Notes: generated from the sequence alone by a model not told the origin. 13,077 nt of DNA from Armatimonadetes bacterium UBA5352 (GCA_002411015.1 DHPY01000057.1:1-13077); one strand, 5' to 3'; positions 1 to 7,218 are shown, counted from the stretch's first letter. Program-made: numbers and translations.

Positions 1-136
1 GGGCGCCCGCACTACTTAACCTTGTCATGTGCGGGCGAGGGCGCCCGCATTACTTAGCCTTGTCATGTGCGGGCGAGGGTGCCCGCACTACTTAACCTTG
101 TCATGTGCGGGCGAGGGCGCCCGCACTACTTAACCT
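1..136. repeat. 38-bp tandem repeat array with palindromic arms (3.6 copies, open at left edge)
   Basis: Units occupy 1-38, 39-76, 77-114 and a partial 115-136, after which similarity stops. The copies differ at only a few positions (50, 57 and 80). Each unit carries a 9-bp inverted repeat, CGCCCGCAC and GTGCGGGCG, separated by 16 nt. The right arm of one unit can also pair with the left arm of the next across a 4-nt AGGG loop, so two alternative foldings exist. There are no variable spacers, so this is not a CRISPR array. It lies immediately 3' of the minus-strand operon that ends at 150. No T-run follows either hairpin, so a simple intrinsic terminator is not evident. A REP-like extragenic element or a structured 3' end are possible roles; function is unknown. 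Confidence 0.9.
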
Positions 137-149
137 CGAGGGTGGGCCT

Positions 150-2111
150 CTACTGCCTCGGCTTGACCGCCATCTGCGCCTCGGTGCTCGTGGCCCCAAG
201 CGCCATCAGCGGCAGGTAGTCCTCTGCCAGCCGCCGCTGGTAGTTGAAGAGCACGAAGCCCTCGCAGCCGAGCTTGCGGGCCGCCTGCACCTGGTCGAGC
301 ACTCCCTGCGGCGTGACCTTCGGGTCAATGTCCGCGAACGGGCCGATGCCCATCGCCACCGGGACCTTCCCGCCCGCCCACGCCTCCTGTTTCGTCACCC
401 AGTCCTGGAACTTCCCCATGTCCGCCACGTAGGTCATCGGCGCGACGAAATCCACGAGCCCCTCGTCAATCCACGCCTTCCAGTCCTGCCCGAAGGTGTC
501 GCGATGGCTCTCCCAGTTGATGAAGACCGACGCCGAGAGCGTCGCGTCTGGCCGCACCTCGCGCATTCGCTGGCGCACCGTGCGCAGCAGCGAGTTCAGC
601 AACTCACGCCGCCAGTCGAGGAAGCGCTGCTTGTGCGCGCCCGTCAGCACATCTGCCGGCCAGCTTCGGATTGTTACGCCCGTGTCGGCCACGAACTGCT
701 TCCGGCAGCGGTCGCAGACGCACTGGTCCTTCCACGAGTAGCGGAGGTAGTCGAACTGCACGCCGTCGGCGCCGAAGTCCTCGACCATCTCCAGTGCGAC
801 CTGGACGACCCCCTGGCGGTTCTCCGGGCTCGACGGGCAGAGCCAGGCGGTATCCACGCCGGAGGGGCTGCGCGAGAGCCGTCCAGCCGCTCGAAGCTGC
901 TCCTTGACCTGCGGCGAGGCGCCCATCGTGAAGAGCGCGAGGATGCGCGGATGGACCTCCACCCCGTGCTTGCGGCCCGCGCGGATCGCCTCGCTCAGCC
1001 GGTTCGCGGTGCAGGAGGGCGTTGCGGGCAGGAAGCGGCTCGGGTAGTAGGACGCGGCGCCTGAGGCCATGTAGGGGAAGACCACGTTGAAGTTCGCGGC
1101 CTTGAGCTTGGCAACCGCGTCATCCCAGCCGCCATCAACGGTGTCGCCCGACCAGACGCCGCGGATCTCGGGCGTGTAGGACGGGTACGAGCGGAACCAC
1201 GCGCGCCGGGCCAGCTCACGCGCGCGCTTTGAGGCCGCGATGGCCTCATCCTGCCTGCCAGCGGCAAGGAGGTCCTGGATAGAAGCCAGCAACTCCTGCG
1301 CCTCGCGCACGTCCTGCCGCGAGCCCTTCAGGTAGTCGCCCGTAGCCTGCTGCAGCGCGGCACCGAAGTCCGTCAGCGAGCCGTAGTGGCCGACGGGGCC
1401 GATGGTGCGCGGGTCGCTCGGCGCCAGCGCCGTCCAGAGCGAGGGCTCGAAGTGCCCGATCAGCGCGCGCAGCAGCAACGTAAGCTCCGCAAGCTGCTCG
1501 CGATCCGGCGCGGCGCCAACGACCGCGCCGCGGTCAGAGATCACGATGCCGGCAAGGTTCGCCTCCAGCCCCGACGAGGTGCGCCACGTCGCCAGCGTCT
1601 GGCCGGTCGCGGGCCACAGCTCCAGCACCGTCCGCTGGCTCAGGACGAGCTCGGGCGGAAGGCCGATGACGCTGCCGGTACGCTCAAGCGAGTGGAACTG
1701 GCCCTGCACCAGCTCGTGCAGGAGCTGGCCGGCGCGCGCGCCAAGCTCACCGGCGAGGTCGCCGCGGGCCTGCTGGAAGACGATCAGCCGTGCCGGGCGC
1801 TTCAGGTAGGCCCGCAGATGGACAAGCTCCTGCTCGGTCACGCCCGGGTTGCCCGGCATGATCGCCACCGGGACATCCGGGAGGCCACTCTTCGCGACGC
1901 TGCTGTCGGTTGCCTCGACCCACGGGACGCCGCCTGCACGCAAAGCGTCCGCGACCGCCTGGAAGCGCGCGTTCGCCAGCGGGAGGGCGTTCGGATCGCC
2001 CGCGGGGAGCAGGTCCGGGCGGATGATCGCGACCTTCGGGACCGTCGCGGCGGCGACCGTGGCTGCTGTCAGTAGGGCGATGGCGAGGCCGAGTGCGAGC
2101 AGTCTCATCAC
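150..2111 (-). CDS. Secreted glycoside-hydrolase-like (GHL10 / DUF187 family) protein
   Basis: A 653-residue exported protein, probably a carbohydrate-active enzyme; the substrate cannot be told. A signal peptide (residues 1 to about 22, hydrophobic core LLALGLAIALL, ending near VAAA) is clear. Residues about 25-225 form an alpha/beta region resembling class I glutamine-amidotransferase/ThuA-like folds (VAIIRP, VAIMPGNPG). Residues about 260-308 look helical and linker-like. Residues about 315-630 are the TIM-barrel GHL10 region: EIRGVW (315-320), WLCPSSPENRQ (423-433), GADGVQFDYLRY (447-458) with the acidic residue expected on a barrel strand, and VDFVAPMTY (553-561). A CxCxxC cluster (464-469) follows the FDYLRY strand. 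The start is a GTG whose GTGA overlaps the argS stop; an ATG one codon later is equally possible, and translation is probably coupled to argS. The family call is firm, the activity is not. Confidence 0.85.
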   Translation of the reverse strand: MMRLLALGLAIALLTAATVAAATVPKVAIIRPDLLPAGDPNALPLANARFQAVADALRAGGVPWVEATDSSVAKSGLPDVPVAIMPGNPGVTEQELVHLRAYLKRPARLIVFQQARGDLAGELGARAGQLLHELVQGQFHSLERTGSVIGLPPELVLSQRTVLELWPATGQTLATWRTSSGLEANLAGIVISDRGAVVGAAPDREQLAELTLLLRALIGHFEPSLWTALAPSDPRTIGPVGHYGSLTDFGAALQQATGDYLKGSRQDVREAQELLASIQDLLAAGRQDEAIAASKRARELARRAWFRSYPSYTPEIRGVWSGDTVDGGWDDAVAKLKAANFNVVFPYMASGAASYYPSRFLPATPSCTANRLSEAIRAGRKHGVEVHPRILALFTMGASPQVKEQLRAAGRLSRSPSGVDTAWLCPSSPENRQGVVQVALEMVEDFGADGVQFDYLRYSWKDQCVCDRCRKQFVADTGVTIRSWPADVLTGAHKQRFLDWRRELLNSLLRTVRQRMREVRPDATLSASVFINWESHRDTFGQDWKAWIDEGLVDFVAPMTYVADMGKFQDWVTKQEAWAGGKVPVAMGIGPFADIDPKVTPQGVLDQVQAARKLGCEGFVLFNYQRRLAEDYLPLMALGATSTEAQMAVKPRQ

Positions 2112-3784
2112 ATCGTCTCCGGTGCAGAGATGCCGAGCAGTCCGAGCATGTTCGCGAGCACCGTGCGGGCGGCGCTGACCAGGGCGAGCCTCGCGCGGGA
2201 CAGCTCAGGCGCCTCGAGATCGATCACGCGGCAGGTGCCGTAGAACTGGTGGAACGTGGCCGCGAGATCGCGCGAGAGATGCGCGATCCGGTGCGGCGCG
2301 CGCCGCATCGCGGCATCGAGCACCTCGCCCGGGTAGTCCGCCATCCAGCGCATCAGCCGCATCTCATCCGCGTGCTGGAGGAGCGACAGGTCGGCCTCGT
2401 GCAGGTCCTCGGTGCTGAGGCCTTTCGCGCGCGCCTCGCGCAGGATCGAGCTTATCCGCGCGTGGGCGTACTGCACGTAGTAGACCGGGTTCTCCTCGCT
2501 CTCCTTGCGGGCGAGGTCGAGGTCGAAGTCGAGGTGCGCGTCCACCGAGCGCGAGAGCAGGAAGAAGCGCGTGACATCCGCGCCGACCTCCTCGATGAGC
2601 TGCCGGAGGGTGACGATCTTCCCCGCGCGCTTGGACATCTTCACGATCTCGCCGCCCTCGGTCAGGCGGACGATCTGGTGGATGATGAACTCGGTCACGG
2701 CCGGGTCCACGCCGGCCGCGGCCATGCCTGCCTTCACCGAGGGCACCTGCGCCGCATGATCCGGGCCCCAGACGTAGATGCAGTGGTCGAAGCCGCGCGC
2801 GAGCTTGTCATCAACATACGCGAGATCGGTCATGAGGTAGGTCTTCGCGCCGTTGGAGCGCACCAGCACGCGGTCCTCTTCATCGCCGAAGTCCGTGGTG
2901 CGCAGCCACAGCGCGCCGTCCTTCTCGTAGACCACGCCGCGCCTGCGCAGGTCCTCGATCTTCGCGCCAACCGTGCCTGCCTCAAAGAGCTTCCGCTCGG
3001 AGAACCATGACTGGTACTCGATCCCGAGCATCGCCAGCGTCTCGCGGATGTGCTCAACCACGACCTCCTCGGCCAAAAGCGCCATCTCATCGTGGCCCGA
3101 CGGGTCATTGGGGATCGCGCCAAGCTTCTCAGCGCCATGGCGCTCCAGCAGCGCGCGCGCGAAGTCGATCACGTACTCGCCACGGTAGCCGTTCTCCGGG
3201 ATCTCGAACTCCCGGCCGAGGATCTCACGCACACGCGCCTGCACGGAGGCGCCGAAGAGCACGAACTGCGTATTGTCCGGGCCATCGTTGAGCAGATACT
3301 CGCGCTCGACCTCATGGCCCGCGGCTTCGAGGAGATTCGCGACCGCGTCACCGTAGGGGCCGCCGCGGGCGTTGCCCACGTGTAGCGGCCCGACGGGGTT
3401 AGCCGAGACGAACTCGACCTGGACCTTCGTGCCCGCGCCTGCGGTGGAGGTTCCGTAGCGCTCGCCGAGCAGCAGCACATCGCGCACCGCGTCCTGCAGC
3501 CAGGTGGGGGAGAGGTGGAAGTTGATGAAGCCCGGGCCCGCGATCTCGCAGCGGTCCACGAGACCGCAGGCCGGAAGCGCGTCTATGATCGCCTGCGCGA
3601 CGTCGCGCGGCTTCATCTGCGCCTCGCCGGACATGCGCAGGGCGATGTTGCAGGAGAAGTCGCCCATCTCCGGCTTCGGCGGCTGCTCGAGAGCGATTTC
3701 AATCTCGCATGCGGGCAGCGTGCCCGCGTCAGCGCAGGCCCGAAGTGCCTGCGCGATCAGGTCGGTGAGTTGCTGGTCGGCCAT
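2108..3784 (-). CDS. argS: Arginyl-tRNA synthetase
   Basis: Charges tRNA-Arg with arginine using ATP in the cytoplasm (class I synthetase). The length of 558 residues is normal. The N-terminal tRNA D-loop-binding domain spans about 1-100 (KPEMGDFSCNIAL, then GPGFINFHL). The Rossmann catalytic core carries VEFVSANPVGPLHVGN with the HIGH-type motif HVGN at 135-138, LNDGPDNTQ at 165-173, and KMSKR at 382-386. The all-helical anticodon-binding DALR domain occupies about 435-558 and ends in a conserved-type tail (MLGLLGISAP). The ATG at 3784 is chosen because GGAGGA (3796-3791) sits 6 nt upstream. It lies 69 bp downstream of the DUF1385 gene on the same strand and overlaps the glycosidase gene, so the three are likely one transcript. 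No key motif is missing. Confidence 0.97.
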   Translation of the reverse strand: MADQQLTDLIAQALRACADAGTLPACEIEIALEQPPKPEMGDFSCNIALRMSGEAQMKPRDVAQAIIDALPACGLVDRCEIAGPGFINFHLSPTWLQDAVRDVLLLGERYGTSTAGAGTKVQVEFVSANPVGPLHVGNARGGPYGDAVANLLEAAGHEVEREYLLNDGPDNTQFVLFGASVQARVREILGREFEIPENGYRGEYVIDFARALLERHGAEKLGAIPNDPSGHDEMALLAEEVVVEHIRETLAMLGIEYQSWFSERKLFEAGTVGAKIEDLRRRGVVYEKDGALWLRTTDFGDEEDRVLVRSNGAKTYLMTDLAYVDDKLARGFDHCIYVWGPDHAAQVPSVKAGMAAAGVDPAVTEFIIHQIVRLTEGGEIVKMSKRAGKIVTLRQLIEEVGADVTRFFLLSRSVDAHLDFDLDLARKESEENPVYYVQYAHARISSILREARAKGLSTEDLHEADLSLLQHADEMRLMRWMADYPGEVLDAAMRRAPHRIAHLSRDLAATFHQFYGTCRVIDLEAPELSRARLALVSAARTVLANMLGLLGISAPETM

Positions 3785-3814
3785 GTGCGGTCCTCCGAAT
3801 GTGTATCTGAGAGC

Positions 3815-3832
3815 CCGGGCCGCCTCGCCCGG
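3815..3832 (-). other. GC-rich hairpin between the DUF1385 gene and argS
   Basis: CCGGGC and GCCCGG form a 6-bp stem with a 6-nt loop in the 69-bp gap before argS. No T-run follows it in the direction of transcription. It could attenuate read-through or be a chance structure in GC-rich DNA. Confidence 0.35.
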
Positions 3833-3853
3833 ACCATACTGTGATGGGAGCGG

Positions 3854-4657
3854 TCAGAAATCGAGCCAGACGTGAAGCTGGGCATAGATCTGGTGGACGA
3901 ACCAGAGCCCGATCAGCATTCCGCCGAACATCTGGAGCATCCCGCGCCGCCAGAACGCCACAAGCGGCGGAACGCGCTTCCCGCCGCTCTCCTGCCAGCG
4001 CTGCAGCACGAGACGCGCCGAGCGCAGGGCCGCCTGGAGCTGGCGGTCGCTGGGCTCCTTCGTGGCGAAGATCGTCTGGATGAAGTAGCCGACGATGAAG
4101 CGGAACTGCCAGCCCAGCACCACGACCACGAGCGCCAGGATCGGGTTGATGCGGTAGAGCGGCTCGCTGAGCACCAGCAGCGGCAGTAGCCCGGCGAGCA
4201 GGTTCGTGCCGCAGCGGCGGTGGGCGCGCGGCATCATCCGCGCGTACTCCGCCGTAGGCTCGCCGAAGTGCTCGACCGCGCCGATCACCTTGTGCTCCGC
4301 CGCATGGTAGCCAGACAGCGGCGTGATGCGCATCAGGATCAGGAACGAGAGCAGGATCAGCAGGTTCAGCGCGACGTCCACCCAAGGCGCGGCGACCGGG
4401 TCAACGGTCGTGCGGAACATCAGCAGGACCTGCGCGAACGGAATGCCGTAGACCTGCTCAAGCAGCCACGAGATGGCGAACGCGAGGACCATACCGAGGG
4501 AGCCAAGCAGGGCGATCGAGGTGCCTGTACCAACAAGCCAAAGCTCGCCGACGAGGCCCTCAGGTGCGCGGGCGTTCCCGGTGGACATGAAGACGCCGCC
4601 GGGCATTGCGCTGCCGCTGATCCGCGGCGGTCCAGTCATCGGCAGACTGGGCTGCAT
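3854..4657 (-). CDS. DUF1385 (YqhQ-like) multipass membrane protein
   Basis: A DUF1385-family integral membrane protein; the family has no settled biochemical role. The diagnostic segments are GYHAAEHKVIGAVE (116-129), HRRCGTNLL (146-154) and FATKEPSDRQLQAAL (197-211). Hydrophobic segments lie at about 38-66, 91-112, 151-193 and 240-262. The N-terminal stretch GSAMPGGVFM (15-24) looks like a diverged version of the family's GGQAVIEGVMM motif, so that region is genuine coding sequence. The tail after about 212 is longer than the core domain and adds a final membrane segment. The start is uncertain. The ATG at 4657 has no Shine-Dalgarno sequence, and the frame stays open with coding-like codons for about 49 further codons upstream without an ATG, GTG or TTG. 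It is the first gene of the argS cluster and divergent from rpmB. Confidence 0.85.
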   Translation of the reverse strand: MQPSLPMTGPPRISGSAMPGGVFMSTGNARAPEGLVGELWLVGTGTSIALLGSLGMVLAFAISWLLEQVYGIPFAQVLLMFRTTVDPVAAPWVDVALNLLILLSFLILMRITPLSGYHAAEHKVIGAVEHFGEPTAEYARMMPRAHRRCGTNLLAGLLPLLVLSEPLYRINPILALVVVVLGWQFRFIVGYFIQTIFATKEPSDRQLQAALRSARLVLQRWQESGGKRVPPLVAFWRRGMLQMFGGMLIGLWFVHQIYAQLHVWLDF

Positions 4658-4779
4658 CCAGTCCGGGTAGATGTTTTCGGGCAGGTATCGGAGTATGTCA
4701 ATCGCCTCTGACGGCCGATGATGGCGCTCCCAGCCACGGACGGTCTTCAGGCTGATCAGGCTCGGGCGCCACGTCTGTC

Positions 4780-4806
4780 TTGCGATTACGACCGCAATGT
4801 GATACT
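4780..4806 (+). promoter_or_regulatory. Candidate rpmB promoter
   Basis: TTGCGA (4780-4785) as -35 and an extended -10 TGT-GATACT (4798-4806), with a short 15-bp spacer. It would give a leader of roughly 60 nt before rpmB. The extended -10 compensates for the poor spacing. Inferred by eye only. Confidence 0.45.
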
Positions 4807-4872
4807 ATCATGCACCCGCGAGATGACCGGCGGCCTGTTCTCTCGACCGCCTTCAGAAGGGATGCGCAATCG

Positions 4873-5067
4873 ATGGCAAAGTGTTCTATCTGCGGCAAGC
4901 GCCCGAGTTCGGGCCACAACGTAAGCAACTCCATGCGCGCGACAAAGAGGACCTGGCAGCCAAACATCCAGCGCGTTCGCGTTATCATGGACGGCACGCC
5001 GAAGCGGATGCACGTCTGCACATCCTGCATCAAGGCGGGAAAAGTACGCAAGGCCGCTCGCGGCTGA
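4873..5067 (+). CDS. rpmB: Large ribosomal subunit protein bL28 (zinc-ribbon form)
   Basis: A 64-residue ribosomal protein L28 of the 50S subunit. It begins MAKCSICGKRP, the classical L28 start, and continues through HNVSNSMRATKRTWQPN. Two CxxC pairs, Cys4/Cys7 and Cys49/Cys52, make this the zinc-binding (C+) form. The frame is open further upstream to 4780, but the ATG at 4873 is chosen because L28 homology begins there and AAGGGA (4857-4862) lies 10 nt before it. It has its own candidate promoter and a strong terminator, so it is probably expressed as a single gene, divergent from the DUF1385-argS cluster. Length and motifs are normal. Confidence 0.97.
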   Translation: MAKCSICGKRPSSGHNVSNSMRATKRTWQPNIQRVRVIMDGTPKRMHVCTSCIKAGKVRKAARG

Positions 5068-5094
5068 GCTCCGCCGGAAATGCCGACTTCTGCG

Positions 5095-5122
5095 CGGCCG
5101 GGAAGCAATTCCCGGCCGTTTG
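5095..5122 (+). terminator. Intrinsic terminator-like hairpin after rpmB
   Basis: A perfect 10-bp stem, CGGCCGGGAA (5095-5104) with TTCCCGGCCG (5109-5118), closed by a GCAA tetraloop of the stable GNRA class. A short T-rich stretch (TTTGTCGT) follows from 5119. The T-tract is weak, but the stem is the strongest simple hairpin in the window and lies 27 nt after the rpmB stop. Confidence 0.75.
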
Positions 5123-5157
5123 TCGTGCGTGCCTGCCGGCCAACCCAGCCTCCCACG

Positions 5158-5186
5158 CCCACAGCATGAAGCCTCGCGATTATAGC
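5158..5186 (+). promoter_or_regulatory. Possible mtaB promoter
   Basis: A TATAGC (5181-5186) in an AT-rich patch gives a plausible -10, with CCCACA (5158-5163) a weak -35 at 17 bp. The position, about 70 nt before mtaB and after the rpmB hairpin, is sensible, but the -35 match is poor. Confidence 0.3.
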
Positions 5187-5254
5187 ACAGCGAGTTCGGC
5201 CCACGCAACCGCCTGCGGGCTCACGGGCATGCGAGAGGAGCGTCGCTGACCACC

Positions 5255-6601
5255 GTGGATGAGGCCCCGCGCGCCGCAATCAAGACCTTCGGCTGCAAGC
5301 TCAATCAGTACGAGAGCGAGCAGATTCGGGAGGACTTCGAGGCCCTCGGCTTCCGTGCGGTCGGCTTCGAAGAGCCTGCGGAGGTCTACCTCATCAACTC
5401 CTGCACGGTCACCCACCGGACCGACCGCGACACCCGCCGCCTCGCCCGACAGGCACGCCTCCGCGCCCCTGAGGCGATGGTCATCGTCACCGGCTGTTAC
5501 GCCGAGATGCAGGCCGAGGCCGTGGATCGGCTGGGCGTGGTGGACCTCGTTGCGCCGAATGACCGCAAGGCCGAACTCGCGCAGGCCGCCATGGACTGGC
5601 TGGCGCAGCGCGGGCGGCTCTGTGTGCCGTCCGAGGCAATGCGCGATCCCGGGCGCCTGGTCTCACGCTTCCCGGAGAACACCCGCGCGTTCGTCAAAGT
5701 CCAGACAGGCTGCGACGCCAACTGCGCCTACTGCACGATCACGCAGGCCCGCGGGCCGTCGCGCAGCGTGCCGCCGGAGATCGCCCTCAGGCAGACCGAC
5801 CTCCTCGCACAGGCCGGCCACCCGGAGGTCGTCTTCGTCGGCATCCACCTCGGCGCCTACGGCCGCGACCTGCCGGAGGCGGCCGATCTCGACGAGCTGG
5901 TCCGCCGCGCCTGCGCCCTCCCGAGCCTCCAGCGTCTGCGGCTGAGCAGCATCGAGCCGCGCGAGGTCTCCAGCGACCTCGTGGCGATGGTCCGCGCGGG
6001 CGGCCGAGCGCTGGAGCCTCGCCATGCCCCCTGCGCGGGGAAGCTCTGCCGCCACCTGCACATCCCGCTGCAGTCCGGCTGCGATGCGACTCTTGCGCGG
6101 ATGGGCCGCCCCTACACCGCCGCGTTCTACCGCGAGCTGATCGAGCGCATCCATGCCTGCGAGCCGCTGGTAGGCATCGGGGCCGATGTGCTGGTGGGCT
6201 TCCCCGGCGAGACCGAGGAGGAGTTCGCGGAGACATTCGCCTTCGTGCGTGCCCTCCCGCTAAGCTACCTGCACGTCTTCACCTACTCCGAACGCCCGGG
6301 TACGCGCGCTGCACAGATGCCCGACCCGGTGAACCCGGAGGTGCGGAAGCAGCGCACGCATCTCCTGCGGGAGCTGTCGCGTGAGAAGGCCGAGGCCTTC
6401 GCGGCGTCGGCGGTGGGGGAGACGCTGGAGGTCGTGGTGGAGACGCCGGATGACGAGAGCGGCCTGCTCTCGGGAATCGCCGACAACTACCTGCGCGTAC
6501 ACTTCGAGGGCCCCGGGGATCTGCGCGAGCGCGGAAAGCTCGTTCGCGTGGCGATCACCGAGGCCCGCGGTGCTGAAGTCCTGGGCACGCTACTTCAGTG
6601 A
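5255..6601 (+). CDS. mtaB: tRNA t6A37 methylthiotransferase MtaB (MiaB family radical SAM)
   Basis: Converts t6A to ms2t6A at position 37 of tRNAs reading ANN codons, using two iron-sulfur clusters and S-adenosylmethionine. The 448-residue protein shows the UPF0004 domain with its three cluster cysteines, Cys14 (FGCKLNQYES, the MtaB-type signature), Cys50 (NSCTVT) and Cys81 (TGCYAE). The radical-SAM motif CxxxCxxC is Cys153/157/160, followed by SSIEP, HLHIPLQSG (267-275), VGFPGETEEEF (314-324) and a C-terminal TRAM domain (about 385-445). An insertion of about 12 residues near 248-261 precedes HLHIPLQSG. The start is a GTG at 5255; GAGAGGAG (5233-5240) is 14 nt away, rather far, and a CTG at 5246 would fit that site better. 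The 3' end overlaps the convergent lipoprotein gene by 12 nt. Confidence 0.93.
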   Translation: MDEAPRAAIKTFGCKLNQYESEQIREDFEALGFRAVGFEEPAEVYLINSCTVTHRTDRDTRRLARQARLRAPEAMVIVTGCYAEMQAEAVDRLGVVDLVAPNDRKAELAQAAMDWLAQRGRLCVPSEAMRDPGRLVSRFPENTRAFVKVQTGCDANCAYCTITQARGPSRSVPPEIALRQTDLLAQAGHPEVVFVGIHLGAYGRDLPEAADLDELVRRACALPSLQRLRLSSIEPREVSSDLVAMVRAGGRALEPRHAPCAGKLCRHLHIPLQSGCDATLARMGRPYTAAFYRELIERIHACEPLVGIGADVLVGFPGETEEEFAETFAFVRALPLSYLHVFTYSERPGTRAAQMPDPVNPEVRKQRTHLLRELSREKAEAFAASAVGETLEVVVETPDDESGLLSGIADNYLRVHFEGPGDLRERGKLVRVAITEARGAEVLGTLLQ

Positions 6602-7120
6602 GATGACCTCCGGCGGGTTCGGCGCATCCACCACATTCGCCACGGCTGCCGGAGCCAGTTGCTTCTCCATCACGAACGTCTGCCGCATGTAGATCTCATC
6701 CGCATCGTCGGTGGTGATGACGATCGTGGTGCGCTGAGTCTCGTAGCCGGTCTTGCTGACCAGTATCTCGATCTCCGCCCGCGCCCTCGGCCAGTTCCTC
6801 AGGTCGATTCGGAAAGGCCCGCCCGACCAGTTGTACTTCCACCCGACCCAGTCGGAGGGGAAGTCCCGCCCAAGCTCCTCATAGGTCGCCGCCGTGCGCT
6901 CATCCTGCTGTGCCCCGTCCACCCACACGGTGGCCCCCTGAAGCGGCAGGCCGTCCTGGTCGGCGACGTTCAGGTAGATGACGAGGCTCTTCTGGTAGGA
7001 GTAGTAGTCGTCATCGTAGATATCATCGTCCCAGTCGTCGCCACAACAGCCCGTCAGCGTCACAGCCGCTGCACTGACCGCCAGCACGAGCACCCCACGA
7101 ACTATCAGGCGTAGATGCAC
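6590..7120 (-). CDS. Small lipoprotein with a carboxypeptidase-regulatory/PEGA-like beta domain
   Basis: A 176-residue predicted lipoprotein of unknown function. A basic start and hydrophobic stretch (residues 1-21) lead to the lipobox LTGC with Cys25 as the lipidated residue. This is followed by a strongly acidic, tyrosine-rich linker (28-42, including DDWDDD and YDDDYYSY). The segment from about 45 to 152 reads as a beta-sandwich of the carboxypeptidase-regulatory or PEGA type: LPLQGATVWVDG, then EIEILVSKTGYETQRTTIVI. Such domains usually serve as surface-exposed structural modules. The frame is open to a GTG at 7129, but that codon overlaps the Shine-Dalgarno sequence. The GTG at 7120 is preferred, with GGAGG 8 nt upstream. 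It has its own promoter (7218-7190). I cannot assign a specific role. Confidence 0.8.
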   Translation of the reverse strand: MHLRLIVRGVLVLAVSAAAVTLTGCCGDDWDDDIYDDDYYSYQKSLVIYLNVADQDGLPLQGATVWVDGAQQDERTAATYEELGRDFPSDWVGWKYNWSGGPFRIDLRNWPRARAEIEILVSKTGYETQRTTIVITTDDADEIYMRQTFVMEKQLAPAAVANVVDAPNPPEVISLK

Positions 7121-7126
7121 GTCAGC

Positions 7127-7133
7127 CACCTCC
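7127..7133 (-). promoter_or_regulatory. Ribosome binding site that fixes the lipoprotein start
   Basis: GGAGGTG on the minus strand (7133 to 7127). A GTG start at 7129 would lie inside this site, whereas the GTG at 7120 sits 8 nt from GGAGG, the normal distance. Confidence 0.8.
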
Positions 7134-7189
7134 GGGGAAGGCCTTCTCGCATAGGTCGCCGTCGACCCCCGCAGTCTCAGTCACCACTG

Positions 7190-7218
7190 ATACTAGAGAA
7201 AGTAGTAGAAGCCGTCAA
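7190..7218 (-). promoter_or_regulatory. Sigma-70-type promoter of the lipoprotein gene
   Basis: On the minus strand TTGACG (7218-7213), a 17-bp spacer and TAGTAT (7195-7190). Five of six and four of six consensus bases at ideal spacing, about 70 nt before the chosen start. Confidence 0.7.

Noticed and set aside
1..136. CRISPR array
   Set aside because: The whole 38-bp period is repeated with no variable spacers and no cas gene is nearby.
105..1064. Long plus-strand open frame (319 codons) over the glycosidase gene
   Set aside because: Arg/Leu/Ala/His-rich shadow of the minus-strand gene, which has a signal peptide and family motifs.
2093..3010. Long plus-strand open frame opposite argS
   Set aside because: Antisense shadow in GC-rich DNA; argS motifs are complete on the other strand.
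4673..4701. Minus-strand promoter with a perfect TTGACA (4701-4696) before the DUF1385 gene
   Set aside because: No acceptable -10 at 16-18 bp (best GAAAAC), and it may lie inside coding sequence.
4698..5279. Minus-strand open frame of 193 codons across rpmB
   Set aside because: No recognisable protein features, and it overlaps a clear L28 gene, its promoter and its terminator.
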